Shown here: positions 30,973-40,688 of the stretch, in pieces
How the letters are laid out: the number at the start of each line of letters is the position of its first letter
Numbering within the stretch: the first letter of the stretch is position 1
From: Saprospiraceae bacterium
GTDB lineage: Bacteria > Bacteroidota > Bacteroidia > Chitinophagales > Saprospiraceae
Length of the DNA: 62,934 nucleotides
Assembly: GCA_021299835.1 (NCBI GenBank)
Contig: JAJTER010000003.1
Span: forward strand, 1-62,934
Reading direction: 5' to 3'
Program-made: the position numbers and the translations under genes
Notes under the pieces: generated by a model
What the model was told of the DNA's origin: nothing
What the model saw: only the letters and a program-made list of their open reading frames with translations
The model's database searches: none

Positions 30973-31021
30973 TTTTTTATGTTTTGCTACTGATTCAAAT
31001 AAATATTCACTGGCACGCTAA

Positions 31022-31594
31022 TTATCGCGCTATAATTTTAGACTCATAGAGATTCTCTGCAAATGATTTCTTCAGCCTAAAAATTTGATTTTTAACACTG
31101 GCATCATAAACATAATCCTCCATTTCAATAATAAACCCACCGATTAAAGATTCATCAACAACCGTTTCCAACTCAATATTCTTGAAACCGACAATAGATG
31201 CGGAAGCCATTTTTATAATTTTTTCCTGATCCTCTTTAATTAATGGTTGAGCTGAAATAACCTTAACGGTAGAAATCTCCTTTAACGTTTTATATTGAGA
31301 AAGAAAAGAATCGACAATTAAAGGAAGATTAATTTCCCGATGTTTTGTTACTAATAATTGAAGGAACAACAAGGTTAATTTACTTAATTTATCTTCAAAA
31401 AGAGTAGACAAAATACTCTTTTTCTTATCATAAGAAATCACCGGACTTTTAACAAATGCAGAAAAATCTGCATTTACCCGAAGCAAATTTTTTAAAACTT
31501 TTACATCGGCTAAAGCTGATTCAACCTCGTTTCTCTCCAAAGCGAGATCAATCCAGGATTTAGCGTAACGAAAGGCAATTTTATTTGTGGTCAT
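31022..31594 (-). CDS. atpH: ATP synthase delta subunit
   Basis: The stator subunit linking F1 to the b subunits (190 residues). N-terminal helical bundle (IAFRYAKSWIDLALE) and C-terminal domain (VDESLIGGFIIEMEDYVYDASVKNQ) match the OSCP/delta family. It lies between atpF and atpA with gaps of 26 and 49 bases. Start ATG at 31594 gives the usual N-terminus. Confidence 0.95.
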   Translation of the reverse strand: MTTNKIAFRYAKSWIDLALERNEVESALADVKVLKNLLRVNADFSAFVKSPVISYDKKKSILSTLFEDKLSKLTLLFLQLLVTKHREINLPLIVDSFLSQYKTLKEISTVKVISAQPLIKEDQEKIIKMASASIVGFKNIELETVVDESLIGGFIIEMEDYVYDASVKNQIFRLKKSFAENLYESKIIAR

Positions 31595-31620
31595 TTTATT
31601 TACTTAAAGGCATGCAAAGA

Positions 31621-32139
31621 CTAATTTTCGAAACGAATTTCTTCTACTAGTTTTTGTGTTAATTGTAAACTCTCTTGTTTGTCAGAAAGACGTTGATGAA
31701 TTAATTTCTCAGCAATTTCTATAGACAACAATCCGATATCATTTCTAACATTCGTTAGCATTTCCATTTTTTGGTGTTCAATTTCTATCTTAGCTGCCTG
31801 TACAATTTTTTGTGCTTCCTCTTTTGCTCTTTCTCTTGCTTCGCTGATAATTGATTCCTTCGCCTCTTTAGCTTCCTTTAAAATGGCTGCCCTTTCTTCC
31901 GCTGCTTGCTTTAATAAATTTTCATTATGTGATTGTAGAGAAGAGATCTCCTCTTTTGCTCTTTTAGCTGAGTCCAAAGAATTCTGGATATCTTGTTCCC
32001 TCTCCTTTAATGCATTTTGGATAGGTTTGAAGGCAAATTTACCCATCAATCCCCAGAAAAGAAGGAAGATGAGCGTCGTCCAGATTAATAAACCTGGTTC
32101 GGGGCGAATCACTGAAAAATCGGCTAAGAAAAGCATCAT
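31621..32139 (-). CDS. atpF: ATP synthase b subunit
   Basis: The peripheral stalk subunit. I use the ATG at 32139 (172 residues); the frame extends to 32169, but those ten residues precede the conserved LLIWTTLIFLLFWGLMGKFAF membrane helix unusually far. The rest is a long charged coiled coil (about residues 30-155) rich in Glu, Lys and Ala that dimerises. Directly downstream of atpE and upstream of atpH. Confidence 0.95.
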   Translation of the reverse strand: MMLFLADFSVIRPEPGLLIWTTLIFLLFWGLMGKFAFKPIQNALKEREQDIQNSLDSAKRAKEEISSLQSHNENLLKQAAEERAAILKEAKEAKESIISEARERAKEEAQKIVQAAKIEIEHQKMEMLTNVRNDIGLLSIEIAEKLIHQRLSDKQESLQLTQKLVEEIRFEN

Positions 32140-32238
32140 TTTATATTTTTTTAACTTGGTATTTACCAATTCGTTTAATAAAGGGTAGAAATGCTGCCAG
32201 GTGCCAACCGCACCCGACCTGCATTTCTTTCATTTTGA

Positions 32239-32466
<228 letters not shown>

Positions 32467-32469
32467 TTA

Positions 32470-33717
32470 TTAATGATGTTCGTGATGTTCTTCAATGGCA
32501 GCACCTATATAAGATGCAGTCAATATACAAAATACAAATGCTTGCACAAAAGCTACTAAAAGTTCAATAGCCATCATGAATAAGGTAAGTGGTACAGCCA
32601 TAACTCCTCCTAAGATGGAACCACCCAGATTTTCTCCCGCTTGTCCAAAAATAAATATCAAACTGACAAATATGATGATTACGATGTGACCAGCCGTTAT
32701 GTTGGCAAAAAGACGCAACATAAGGGTCATCGGTTTAATAAATAAACCTAACAATTCTACTGGCGTTAATATAAATTTGATAGGCAAAGGAACGCCTGGC
32801 ATGTTAAAAACGTGCTGCCAGTAATTTTTGTTTCCACTAAAATTGGTTATTAGGGCTGCAATAACCGCCAATACTAAAGTGACGGATAAATTTCCTGTTA
32901 CGTTACCACTTCCCGGGAAAAAAGGCAATTGCCCTATAAGATTCAATCCAAGTATAAAAAAGAAAATAGACATCAGGTAAGGAAGATATTTTTCGTATTT
33001 GCTTCCTAAAAAAGGGATGGCTACCTCATTTCTGATAAACTCAAATAATGGCTCTATCACGGCTTGTACCCCTTTTGGTGCCTGACCCTTTCTGGTGATG
33101 TAACTTACTGCTGCTTTCCTGAAGAGGAAAAACAAAATCAGGAAAGCCAATATCATTGTGAAAACATTTTTTGTCATACCGAAATCATAGAAAGAGGTGA
33201 CCCCACCACCCATAATTCCTCCATCGTAAGATGTTTTCTTATCTAAATCGTAACATTTTTCTTTATAAACTACCTGATGCGTAACTTTTCCGTCGGCAGC
33301 CTCCTTTTCTGTATAACAGGATACCTCAACCTCACCATCCATTGGAAAACCTTCCTGGTTTACTCTCATAATAGATCCATGAACCATTACATATCCATCA
33401 ATGGCCTTTGTTCCTGAACCATGATGGTGCATATCAAAAGCATTGGACATTAAAAAAGTGAATCCATTTCCTGGAGAGTAAAGTAAGCAAGGAAGCGGAA
33501 GATAATAATCGCCAAATAAATGGAATGCATTAGCGTCGGCAATATGGTGAAAAGCAGAAGCACCCGGGTCATATTTCTCCTCATGATGACATGAACATTC
33601 ATCGTGATTGTGCGTTGCATTCTCTGATTCCCCTGTATGAGTTTCTGCGCCTTCAACAATAAATGTATTCGCCATTATAACGAACAAACAGATGAATGGA
33701 ACCACGAATTTTTTCAT
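32470..33717 (-). CDS. atpB: ATP synthase a subunit, with N-terminal extension
   Basis: The stator subunit forming the proton half-channels. From the ATG at 33717 it has 415 residues, far longer than the 270 of enterobacteria. An N-terminal signal-like helix is followed by a roughly 170-residue extramembrane segment with a His/Cys/Glu-rich patch (HNHDECSCHHEEKYD), then the conserved membrane domain with the essential arginine in LMLRLFANITAGH and a His-rich end (EEHHEHH). Such extensions occur in other Bacteroidota AtpB proteins. The frame is open to 33768, but the first 17 residues look non-native. First gene of the cluster. Confidence 0.95.
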   Translation of the reverse strand: MKKFVVPFICLFVIMANTFIVEGAETHTGESENATHNHDECSCHHEEKYDPGASAFHHIADANAFHLFGDYYLPLPCLLYSPGNGFTFLMSNAFDMHHHGSGTKAIDGYVMVHGSIMRVNQEGFPMDGEVEVSCYTEKEAADGKVTHQVVYKEKCYDLDKKTSYDGGIMGGGVTSFYDFGMTKNVFTMILAFLILFFLFRKAAVSYITRKGQAPKGVQAVIEPLFEFIRNEVAIPFLGSKYEKYLPYLMSIFFFILGLNLIGQLPFFPGSGNVTGNLSVTLVLAVIAALITNFSGNKNYWQHVFNMPGVPLPIKFILTPVELLGLFIKPMTLMLRLFANITAGHIVIIIFVSLIFIFGQAGENLGGSILGGVMAVPLTLFMMAIELLVAFVQAFVFCILTASYIGAAIEEHHEHH

Positions 33718-33843
33718 TCTAATTATTCTTTTATAGCGCTTTTTTAAAATCGCCACAAATTTAGGCATTTAAATGATTTAAAAAAAATATGTAGTAATTT
33801 ATTTTCTTTTTACTTTACTTTTGAGTGACCTTAAATCTCCAAA

Positions 33844-35448
33844 ATGGCTAAATATGACATTCTAATTATCGGTTCCGGCATTGGCGGACTGACCACAGCA
33901 ATCAAAATCGCAGAAGATAATCCCGAATTATCTGTTTGTGTTCTTACTAAAACAGATGAAGGTGAGAGTAATACGAGATATGCACAGGGCGGTGTTGCCG
34001 CAGTATGGAACCCGGAAGTTGATTCTACTAACAAACATAAAGAAGACACGCTTGATGCTGGCGATGGGCTTTGTAATGAAAAAATTGTTGATATCGTTGT
34101 CAATGAGGGACCTCTTCGGGTTCAGGAAATTATCGGGTGGGGTGCTCGCTTCGACAAGAAGGCTACGGACGGTACGTTTGATCTTGGCAGAGAAGGTGGT
34201 CACTCAGAAAATAGAATTTTGCATTACAAGGACCTCACCGGATGGGAGATGCAAAGGACATTAATGGCTAAAGCTGATACCATTAAAAGCATAACTATTT
34301 TTGAACATTATTTCGCTATTGACCTTATTACCCAACATCATCTTGGACATGCCGTTACTCGCTTAACCCCTGACATTACCTGCTTTGGTGCTTATGTATT
34401 AAATAAAGAAACAGGTCACATTGAAACTTTTCTTGCTAAGCATACTATTATTGCCACAGGCGGCGCAGGTCAGGTTTACCGCTCTACAACCAATCCGGTT
34501 ATTGCTACAGGGGACGGCATTGCCATGGCTTACCGGGCTAAAGCCTGGTTGGAAAATATGGAATTTGTTCAGTTTCACCCAACTTCTTTATATAATCCAG
34601 GAAGAGATAATCCTGTTTTTTTAGTGTCAGAAGCTGTCAGGGGAATGGGAGGTATTTTGAAAGATAGAAACGGAAATCCTTTTATGGATAAATATGACGC
34701 GCGCAAATCGCTCGCTCCCCGAGATATTGTCGCCAGAGCTATTGATAATGAGATGAAAATTATGGGCGAAGAGAATATGTTTTTAGATTGCAGGCATATT
34801 CCTGAGGAAGACTTCATTCAGCATTTTCCAACCATCAGAGATAAATGCCTTAGCGTTGGTGTAAATCCGACTAAAAATATGATTCCCGTCGCTCCCGCTT
34901 GCCACTATTTATGTGGCGGCATAAAAACCGATGAGATGGGTCGAAGCTCTATTTCCAGGCTTTCCGCCGTTGGCGAATGCACCAGTACGGGGCTTCACGG
35001 GGCAAATAGACTGGCTTCCAATTCTCTTTTGGAGGCTATGGTTTTTGCCCACCGGATTGCCTTAGATGTGCGGGATGTTATATCCACAGGGACTTTTAAT
35101 ACAGATATCCCGGATTGGAACGCATCGGGAACTACTGACCCGAAAGAAATGGTGCTTATCACTCAGTCTATCAAAGAGTTAAAAGAAATAATGAGTAGTT
35201 ATGTCGGAATTGTTCGTTCAAATATCAGACTAAAAAGAGCTTTGGATCGCCTCTGGCAATTAAATCAGGAAACTGAAAATTTATATGCTACAACAACCTT
35301 AAGTCCCCAACTTTGTGAACTACGAAACCTTATTAATATTGCGTATCTCATTACCCGAACAGCAAGAATGCGAAGGGAAAGCAGGGGATTACATTACACT
35401 ACTGATTACCCCCAAAGGCAGGACATTGCTCAAAGTCTTATTTTATGA
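33844..35448 (+). CDS. nadB: L-aspartate oxidase
   Basis: NadB oxidises L-aspartate to iminoaspartate, the first step of de novo NAD synthesis. The 534-residue flavoprotein has the FAD loop IIGSGIGGLTTAI (about residues 6-18), RYAQGGVAAVW, EFVQFHPTSLY and the fumarate reductase-like C-terminus with the CTSTGLHGANRLASNSLLE signature near residue 380. nadA and nadC are not adjacent. Monocistronic, divergent from the ATP synthase cluster and convergent with the next glycosyltransferase, six bases apart. Confidence 0.96.
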   Translation: MAKYDILIIGSGIGGLTTAIKIAEDNPELSVCVLTKTDEGESNTRYAQGGVAAVWNPEVDSTNKHKEDTLDAGDGLCNEKIVDIVVNEGPLRVQEIIGWGARFDKKATDGTFDLGREGGHSENRILHYKDLTGWEMQRTLMAKADTIKSITIFEHYFAIDLITQHHLGHAVTRLTPDITCFGAYVLNKETGHIETFLAKHTIIATGGAGQVYRSTTNPVIATGDGIAMAYRAKAWLENMEFVQFHPTSLYNPGRDNPVFLVSEAVRGMGGILKDRNGNPFMDKYDARKSLAPRDIVARAIDNEMKIMGEENMFLDCRHIPEEDFIQHFPTIRDKCLSVGVNPTKNMIPVAPACHYLCGGIKTDEMGRSSISRLSAVGECTSTGLHGANRLASNSLLEAMVFAHRIALDVRDVISTGTFNTDIPDWNASGTTDPKEMVLITQSIKELKEIMSSYVGIVRSNIRLKRALDRLWQLNQETENLYATTTLSPQLCELRNLINIAYLITRTARMRRESRGLHYTTDYPQRQDIAQSLIL

Positions 35449-35454
35449 TCAGGG

Positions 35455-36198
35455 CTAAAAACGGTACAATGAAAAGGAAGCCAGACTCTTTCTTTGTAAA
35501 AAGTGCATACAGGAGACTTTCAATACTCCGAGCCCATAGATAACGCTTCGTTTAAAATTAATGGAAGAAGCATCGGCGAAATATAACGTTGGACAAGTTA
35601 TTTCGCCGATGTTAAAGCCTCCGTAAATGGCTTGAGACAACATTTGATTATCAAATAGAAAATCTTCTGAATTCTCATTGAACGGTATTTTAAGTAAAAC
35701 CTCTTTGGTAAAGGCTCGGTAACCAGTATGGTATTCTGATAATTTATGTCCTCCCAATAAATTTTGGATAAGCGTTAAAAACCTATTAGCCAAATACTTA
35801 TAGAGAGGCATTCCCCCTTCCAAAGCTCCTTTACCTAAAATTCTGGAACCGAGTACTATGTCAAAAAGCCCTTCTCCCAACAGATGAATCATCGGCACCA
35901 ATAACTTTGGAGTATATTGGTAGTCCGGGTGAAGGAGAATAATGATATCTGCATCGAGTGCCAGTGCACGTTGATAGAGAGATTTCTGGTTTCCTCCATA
36001 TCCTCTGTTGCGTTCATGGATTATCAGCTCTCGAATGCCCAGTTTTTTGGCTAATTCCGCTGTACCATCCTGACTTGCATCATCACAAAGAATAACGTCA
36101 TCGACCCAATCGAGAGGAATCTCCCTATAGGTTTTCTCTAAAGTACGATGGGCATTGTACGCGGGAAGAACGACCATCACCTTTTTTCCTTTGTACAT
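35455..36198 (-). CDS. Family 2 glycosyltransferase (polyprenol-phosphate type)
   Basis: A 247-residue GT2 enzyme similar to dolichol/undecaprenol-phosphate mannosyl- or glucosyltransferases: MVVLPAYNAHRTLEKTYREI at the N-terminus, CDDASQDGTAELA, and the acceptor region GSRILGKGALEGGMPLYKYLANR. There are no clear membrane helices, so it would be a peripheral inner-membrane enzyme. It would load a sugar on a lipid carrier for surface glycans. It follows the DUF5606 gene by 15 bases on the same strand. Confidence 0.87.
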   Translation of the reverse strand: MYKGKKVMVVLPAYNAHRTLEKTYREIPLDWVDDVILCDDASQDGTAELAKKLGIRELIIHERNRGYGGNQKSLYQRALALDADIIILLHPDYQYTPKLLVPMIHLLGEGLFDIVLGSRILGKGALEGGMPLYKYLANRFLTLIQNLLGGHKLSEYHTGYRAFTKEVLLKIPFNENSEDFLFDNQMLSQAIYGGFNIGEITCPTLYFADASSINFKRSVIYGLGVLKVSCMHFLQRKSLASFSLYRF

Positions 36199-36213
36199 GC
36201 TCCAGCTTAAATG

Positions 36214-36636
36214 TTATTCCACTATTTCTGCCTCAACAACAGGTTCTGTTGCATCGAGGAAGCCTCTTGCCTCAAGAAAATTAAACCATTTAATTACCTT
36301 CTTCATGTCACCGATAAGGACCTTATCTTTATCATAATTCGGCAATAATGTACCAAAATAAGATCTTACTGTCTCCGCGGAAGCGTCAGATTCGCAGGGA
36401 GGATTTTCTACTTTGGTATCTTTTATTTTTTGGAAAATAACTTTCAATTCCTCCGTTTCCCCGTTATCAATAAAGATACCGATGGTTTCTAAGGGTGTAA
36501 ATTGGTGTTTGCGACTGGAGGCAAAACTGCGTTTTCCTGTATCTAAATCTTCGATAATGAGACCATTATTTCGATTTGCAACTAAGCGAAAAACACCTGA
36601 AATACCGGCTACGGCAACTAATTTTTCTAAATTCAT
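36214..36636 (-). CDS. DUF5606 domain protein
   Basis: A 140-residue protein whose N-terminus (MNLEKLVAVAGISGVFRLV) marks DUF5606, a Bacteroidota-specific family of unknown function. I choose the ATG at 36636; the frame is open to 36705, but the conserved domain begins at this methionine. The N-terminal part looks like a small beta-barrel, the rest is helical and acidic. It sits between the 2-oxoacid dehydrogenase and a glycosyltransferase, all on the minus strand. Confidence 0.88.
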   Translation of the reverse strand: MNLEKLVAVAGISGVFRLVANRNNGLIIEDLDTGKRSFASSRKHQFTPLETIGIFIDNGETEELKVIFQKIKDTKVENPPCESDASAETVRSYFGTLLPNYDKDKVLIGDMKKVIKWFNFLEARGFLDATEPVVEAEIVE

Positions 36637-36701
36637 AATCACTATATTTTGGAAATCCAATGATGTCATTCCATTTTGAGCGGCAAAATTAAAGATTTTC
36701 T

Positions 36702-38714
36702 TCAATACCGCAGTAAATAATCTAATTTTTCCCTAAGTCTGGATTTTGCCATGAACTGTTTTTCCAAAATGGGTGAGAAAGGTATCGGGCTGTCGAGCCC
36801 ACCAACTCTAAGAACTGGGGCGTCTAAATATTCAAAGGCTTTCTCTGAAATAAGGGCTGATATTTCTCCGCCAATACCTCCAGTTAACGTGTCTTCATGT
36901 AAAACTATAACCTTTCCCGTCTTCTTGACACTGAACAACAACGTTTCCTCATCTAAGGGCCATAAAGTACGTAAATCTATTATTTCAATAGCCTCTTCCA
37001 CGGCTTCAACTACCTCCTTTGCCCAGATAACACCCATTCCATAAGTAATTATAGTGGCCTTACTACCCTCTTTTAAAACCGCTGCTTTTCCCAAAGGTAA
37101 ACTATAATAGGCTGAAGGAAGAGGGCCGGAAACGGATCGATACAAACCTTTATGCTCAAAAAACAATACCGGATTAGGATCTTCAATAGCAGCAGTCAAT
37201 AACCCTTTTGCATCATAGGGATTGGATGGATAAACCACTTTAAGTCCCGGGGTATGGAAGAACCAGGCTTCATTACTTTGTGAATGAAAGGGACCAGCCG
37301 CCATACCGCCTCCCGTAGGCATACGAATAACGACATCGGCATGAGCACCCCATCTATAATGGATTTTCGCTAAATTATTGATAATCTGATTAAAGCCGCA
37401 GCTAACAAAATCGGCAAACTGCATTTCAACCATCGATTTATACCCTTTCAGGCTCAGTCCCAATGCGGCTCCAACGATGGCGCTTTCACAAAGTGGAGTA
37501 TTTCTAACGCGCTTTTTTCCAAATTTAGCGACAAAACCCTCCGTTATTTTAAATGCACCACCATATTCTGCAATATCCTGTCCCATGAGAATGAGATTAG
37601 GAAATTTTTCCATCGATTGGCTTAATCCCTCTGAAATAGCATCGATAAATCGCTTTTCCGTCACATTATCGTCCATTTCAGGCACTTGAAATGAAGGTTT
37701 CCAAGGCTTGTAAACATCGTCCAGTTCGAGTTCGGTTATTGGCGAGGGATCGCTATAAGCTTCCGTATCCTTCAAGTCAGCAACAATTTGCTTTTTAAAA
37801 GCGTCCTTTATTGCTGCCATTTCCCCTGGAGAAAGCACCTTTTCATTATCAAGAAACGCTTCAAAAAGTAACAATGGATCGCGAAGCGCCCATTTTTCCA
37901 TCAGTTCTTTGGGGACATACTTAGTACCCGAAGCTTCTTCGTGACCTCTCATTCTAAAGGTCATGCATTCGACCAAAACAGGTTCAGGCCGCAGGGTAAT
38001 TTCCTCTTTTATTTTTTTAATCGTCTGATAAACCTCCAGGATATTATTACCATCGATTGTCAATGCTTTCATTCCATAACCAATACCCCTATCCGCTAAA
38101 GTCGCACATTTATATTGTTCGTCAGTAGTGGTAGAAAGACCATATCCGTTATTTTCAATGATAAAAATAACAGGTAATTGCCAGACAGCCGCCACATTTA
38201 ATGCTTCATGAAATTCCCCCTGACTGGTTCCTCCCTCTCCGGTGAAGGCCATCGCAACCTTGTTTTGGCCAGAAAGAGCATCGGCAAGAGCCACGCCATT
38301 AGCCAGGGATAATTGCGGACCGAGGTGGGAAATCATACCTACCACCGCATTTTCCAATGACCCAAAATGAAAGGAACGATCCCGCCCTTTGGTATAACCT
38401 TCTATTTTACCTTGCCATTGGGCAAAAAGTCGTGTCAACGGCATTTTTCGGGTAGTGAAAACGCCCAGATTCCTATGTAGGGGAAAAATAAATGAATCGT
38501 CATCCAACGCAAGAGTGGCACCCACTGAAATCGCTTCCTGCCCAATACCAGAAAACCATTTGCTTATTTTACCCTGTCTCAAAAGATTAAGCATTTTTTC
38601 CTCAATCAAGCGTGGATAAACCAATGCTTTATAAAATTCAATCAGCTTTTCATTACTTAAGGTCCCTCGCTGAAAAGGGGTTTCAACCTCTGTCATTTCC
38701 TTCATAGAATACAT
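36702..38714 (-). CDS. 2-oxoisovalerate-type dehydrogenase E1, alpha and beta fused
   Basis: One chain of 670 residues carries both halves of a branched-chain 2-oxoacid dehydrogenase E1. The alpha part has the thiamine diphosphate motif GEGGTSQGEFHEALN and ending ENNGYGLST; the beta part begins near residue 360 (RFIDAISEGLSQSMEKF) and contains the conserved GAALGLSLKGYKSMVEMQFADF. It makes branched acyl-CoAs with E2 and E3 encoded elsewhere, supplying branched fatty acid primers. I start at 38714; the frame extends to 38789 but that would overlap the upstream PorP/SprF gene. Confidence 0.93.
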   Translation of the reverse strand: MYSMKEMTEVETPFQRGTLSNEKLIEFYKALVYPRLIEEKMLNLLRQGKISKWFSGIGQEAISVGATLALDDDSFIFPLHRNLGVFTTRKMPLTRLFAQWQGKIEGYTKGRDRSFHFGSLENAVVGMISHLGPQLSLANGVALADALSGQNKVAMAFTGEGGTSQGEFHEALNVAAVWQLPVIFIIENNGYGLSTTTDEQYKCATLADRGIGYGMKALTIDGNNILEVYQTIKKIKEEITLRPEPVLVECMTFRMRGHEEASGTKYVPKELMEKWALRDPLLLFEAFLDNEKVLSPGEMAAIKDAFKKQIVADLKDTEAYSDPSPITELELDDVYKPWKPSFQVPEMDDNVTEKRFIDAISEGLSQSMEKFPNLILMGQDIAEYGGAFKITEGFVAKFGKKRVRNTPLCESAIVGAALGLSLKGYKSMVEMQFADFVSCGFNQIINNLAKIHYRWGAHADVVIRMPTGGGMAAGPFHSQSNEAWFFHTPGLKVVYPSNPYDAKGLLTAAIEDPNPVLFFEHKGLYRSVSGPLPSAYYSLPLGKAAVLKEGSKATIITYGMGVIWAKEVVEAVEEAIEIIDLRTLWPLDEETLLFSVKKTGKVIVLHEDTLTGGIGGEISALISEKAFEYLDAPVLRVGGLDSPIPFSPILEKQFMAKSRLREKLDYLLRY

Positions 38715-38716
38715 TG

Positions 38717-39679
38717 CTAATAACCCGAAAAAGTAGGGCAAAATACACCTGATCCTTTCGTTTTTCCAAACCTGTAACTTAACATCCACTCATGACCACC
38801 TATGGTAAACGAGTTTATCAAGGACAGCGGATAAATATAACGGTAAGAAATCTGATATGCGTCTATTTTTAGACCAAAAATTGCTGATGCTGACAAATTT
38901 TCATTTTTAAAATTCAATTGTTCCCTATTCAATGAAAGCGTATTGAGTAAACTGATTTTATTTGAAATGGGAATATGAATGGTAGCGTTTACATCGGTTT
39001 GCCAATCGCCCAAAGCTGTCAGCCTCAAAAGGATAGATGGCTCTATGTAAAAATCGTTGGCAACGGGAATTTGAAAGCCAGACAGAAAATGAATATTGTA
39101 CCAGGACTTAGTAACAAAGTTTTTTTCAGCAGGCAAAATATCTCTGACTGAAACACCGGCATAAAAAGGATAATGTGAAAAATAAAAGCCTACATGGGCA
39201 TTGGGCGTAAAACGCGAAGGATTAGCGCCCGTTACCAATGGATCACCGGCCGATGGCGTAAATTTATCCTCCCTAACCGTCCATTGATTCCCCGATATTG
39301 CTAATCCGAAGAGAATGCGGGAATTTTTAGCCTCTTCTCTTTTTCCTTTAAAACTCAGGTGATAAGCAAAGGACGATTCGAAACCTGCGTTTCCAGTGAG
39401 TCCGTTTTGATCGCGATATACCCAGCCTCCTAATCCAACTTTCCCCTGATTCGTTTGATAGGCAATTGTTTGCGTATTTGGAGACTCTGGAAATTCTATC
39501 CACTGACTTCTTTGCGTGGCACTTAGCAACGTACCATTTACTGCCCCTGCAAAAGCGGGATTTATATAAAATGGATTTAGGATATATTGATTTTGGATAG
39601 GCTGATATTGTGAAAATCCACTAGGTAAACAAGTAAATACAATATATACTATGAATAAGTGCCTCATGCTTTTTACCAC
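38717..39679 (-). CDS. PorP/SprF-family type IX secretion outer-membrane protein
   Basis: A 320-residue beta-barrel protein: signal peptide (about residues 5-23, ending GFSQ), then YQPIQNQYILNPFYINPAFAG, the family signature, and repeated amphipathic strands to an aromatic C-terminus. PorP/SprF proteins often serve type IX substrates with gliding-motility C-terminal domains. One such substrate is encoded at 40689-42539 on the same strand, separated by about 1 kb that holds a dead gene, so the pair may be functionally linked but not in one operon. Confidence 0.9.
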   Translation of the reverse strand: MVKSMRHLFIVYIVFTCLPSGFSQYQPIQNQYILNPFYINPAFAGAVNGTLLSATQRSQWIEFPESPNTQTIAYQTNQGKVGLGGWVYRDQNGLTGNAGFESSFAYHLSFKGKREEAKNSRILFGLAISGNQWTVREDKFTPSAGDPLVTGANPSRFTPNAHVGFYFSHYPFYAGVSVRDILPAEKNFVTKSWYNIHFLSGFQIPVANDFYIEPSILLRLTALGDWQTDVNATIHIPISNKISLLNTLSLNREQLNFKNENLSASAIFGLKIDAYQISYRYIYPLSLINSFTIGGHEWMLSYRFGKTKGSGVFCPTFSGY

Positions 39680-39978
39680 TTTACGAACTGATTTACCATC
39701 GTTTAATTAAAACAAGAGATTTATTCATATAAAAATGGATTTGCCCCTTACTTTTATACTTTCAAATAGCTGAATGACAAAACTAAATCAAATTACTTAT
39801 AAATTTGCATTAGCAAACCTCCCTATTCAATTTATATTTTCTACAATTTATAATTTTTATAGTAGTTCTTTTTGCAAAAACATTACAAGCTAATCTAAGC
39901 TTAAAAAAAAATTAGTCCTTAGATCAAAATCTTCACCATTTTCAAAATAAGTCATGTGTTGAAATATTTTAACAAGTT
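39680..39978. other. AT-rich intergenic stretch with no recognised feature
   Basis: About 300 bases of very AT-rich sequence upstream of the PorP/SprF gene, presumably holding its promoter. I see no convincing gene, hairpin or repeat in it. Confidence 0.5.
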
Positions 39979-40405
39979 TTAATCTATAACTATTTCCCAA
40001 TAACCTCCTTTATTAGCTCCCCTCCTTATGATTGCTCCACCTTTACGTAGTCGGGAGATATGGTTTTCAATTGTCCTGGGAGTTCTATAGGTTTTTACGG
40101 CAATTTGTTCGGCTGTATATCCTGGGTATTGTACTATTATTTCCAAAGTTTCCAAAATACTTTTCCGAAATTTGTTCCGAAATTTATTCCGAAATTGTTC
40201 CGAAATTTTCAGTTACTTTTTTGTCGTTTTTAAAAAAGGCATGAACAAATAGAGTAGTTTCGAAAAAACTTCGTTCTTCATCTGTTTCAAAGTAAGCCTC
40301 AGGAGAACCATTTTCAATTAAAGATTTGCGAATGGTAGGAATTCCAGTAGCTCGACCCTCCGTTAAATCAAGTACTTTGAGAAAATCACCTAATCGTCTG
40401 TTGCG
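39979..40405 (-). pseudogene. AlbA/Schlafen-type ATP-binding protein, C-terminal remnant with frameshift
   Basis: Reading the minus strand from 40405 gives RNRRLGDFLKVLDLTEGRATGIPTIRKSL in pieces, the C-terminal part of AlbA_2/RecG-like ATP-binding proteins, continuing to ETTLFVHAFF and stopping at about 40173. In another frame the sequence continues with a winged-helix tail (ILETLEIIVQYPGYTAEQIAVK ... GGYWEIVID) to the stop at 39979. The break falls in a tandem repeat of TTCCGAAATTTN whose units are 12, 12 and 11 bases: loss of one base in the third unit explains the frameshift. The N-terminal AlbA domain is absent; a 20-codon unrelated fragment (ATG at 40455) abuts it. A relative occurs at 62206-62556. 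Confidence 0.75.
40163..40205. repeat. Tandem repeat TTCCGAAA(TTTN), four units
   Basis: TTCCGAAA occurs at 40163, 40175, 40187 and 40198, at spacings 12, 12 and 11 bases. On the minus strand it encodes the Asn/Phe/Arg-rich linker between the AlbA and winged-helix parts of the dead gene. The irregular last interval shifts the frame. Confidence 0.85.
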
Positions 40406-40688
40406 GTAACGCCGCGGACATATTCAAAGTACACATTTTTTGGATCTTTAGCCATTTGCTTTCAGATTAAAATTAATGGCTAATTGAGAAAATTGAGAGG
40501 AAATAAAATAAGAAGACCCGAAAGCTGTTCTTTTGGGAAGCAATACAGGTACAGTTACTTAAATTTACAATAATTACGTACAAAAGCAATTAATTTAACC
40601 ATGTTTTAGCTAAATCATTAACTTACTTCAACTTTTTCATTATCAAAAGACCGGATATCGTAGATTACCATTTAGAATAAACGCTTCA
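40406..40688. other. Intergenic stretch, no gene recognised
   Basis: Nothing here supports a functional gene. A short minus-strand frame (ATG at 40455, MAKDPKNVYFEYVRG) stops after 20 codons at the edge of the AlbA remnant and may be the start of an unrelated deleted gene. Confidence 0.4.

Noticed and set aside
38715-38789. N-terminal extension of the E1 alpha/beta gene
   Set aside because: It would overlap the PorP/SprF gene by over 70 bases and has no family similarity; the ATG at 38714 is a better start.
40032-40244. 70-residue plus-strand frame with repeated SEIYSEI
   Set aside because: It is the complement of the tandem repeat in the AlbA-type remnant.
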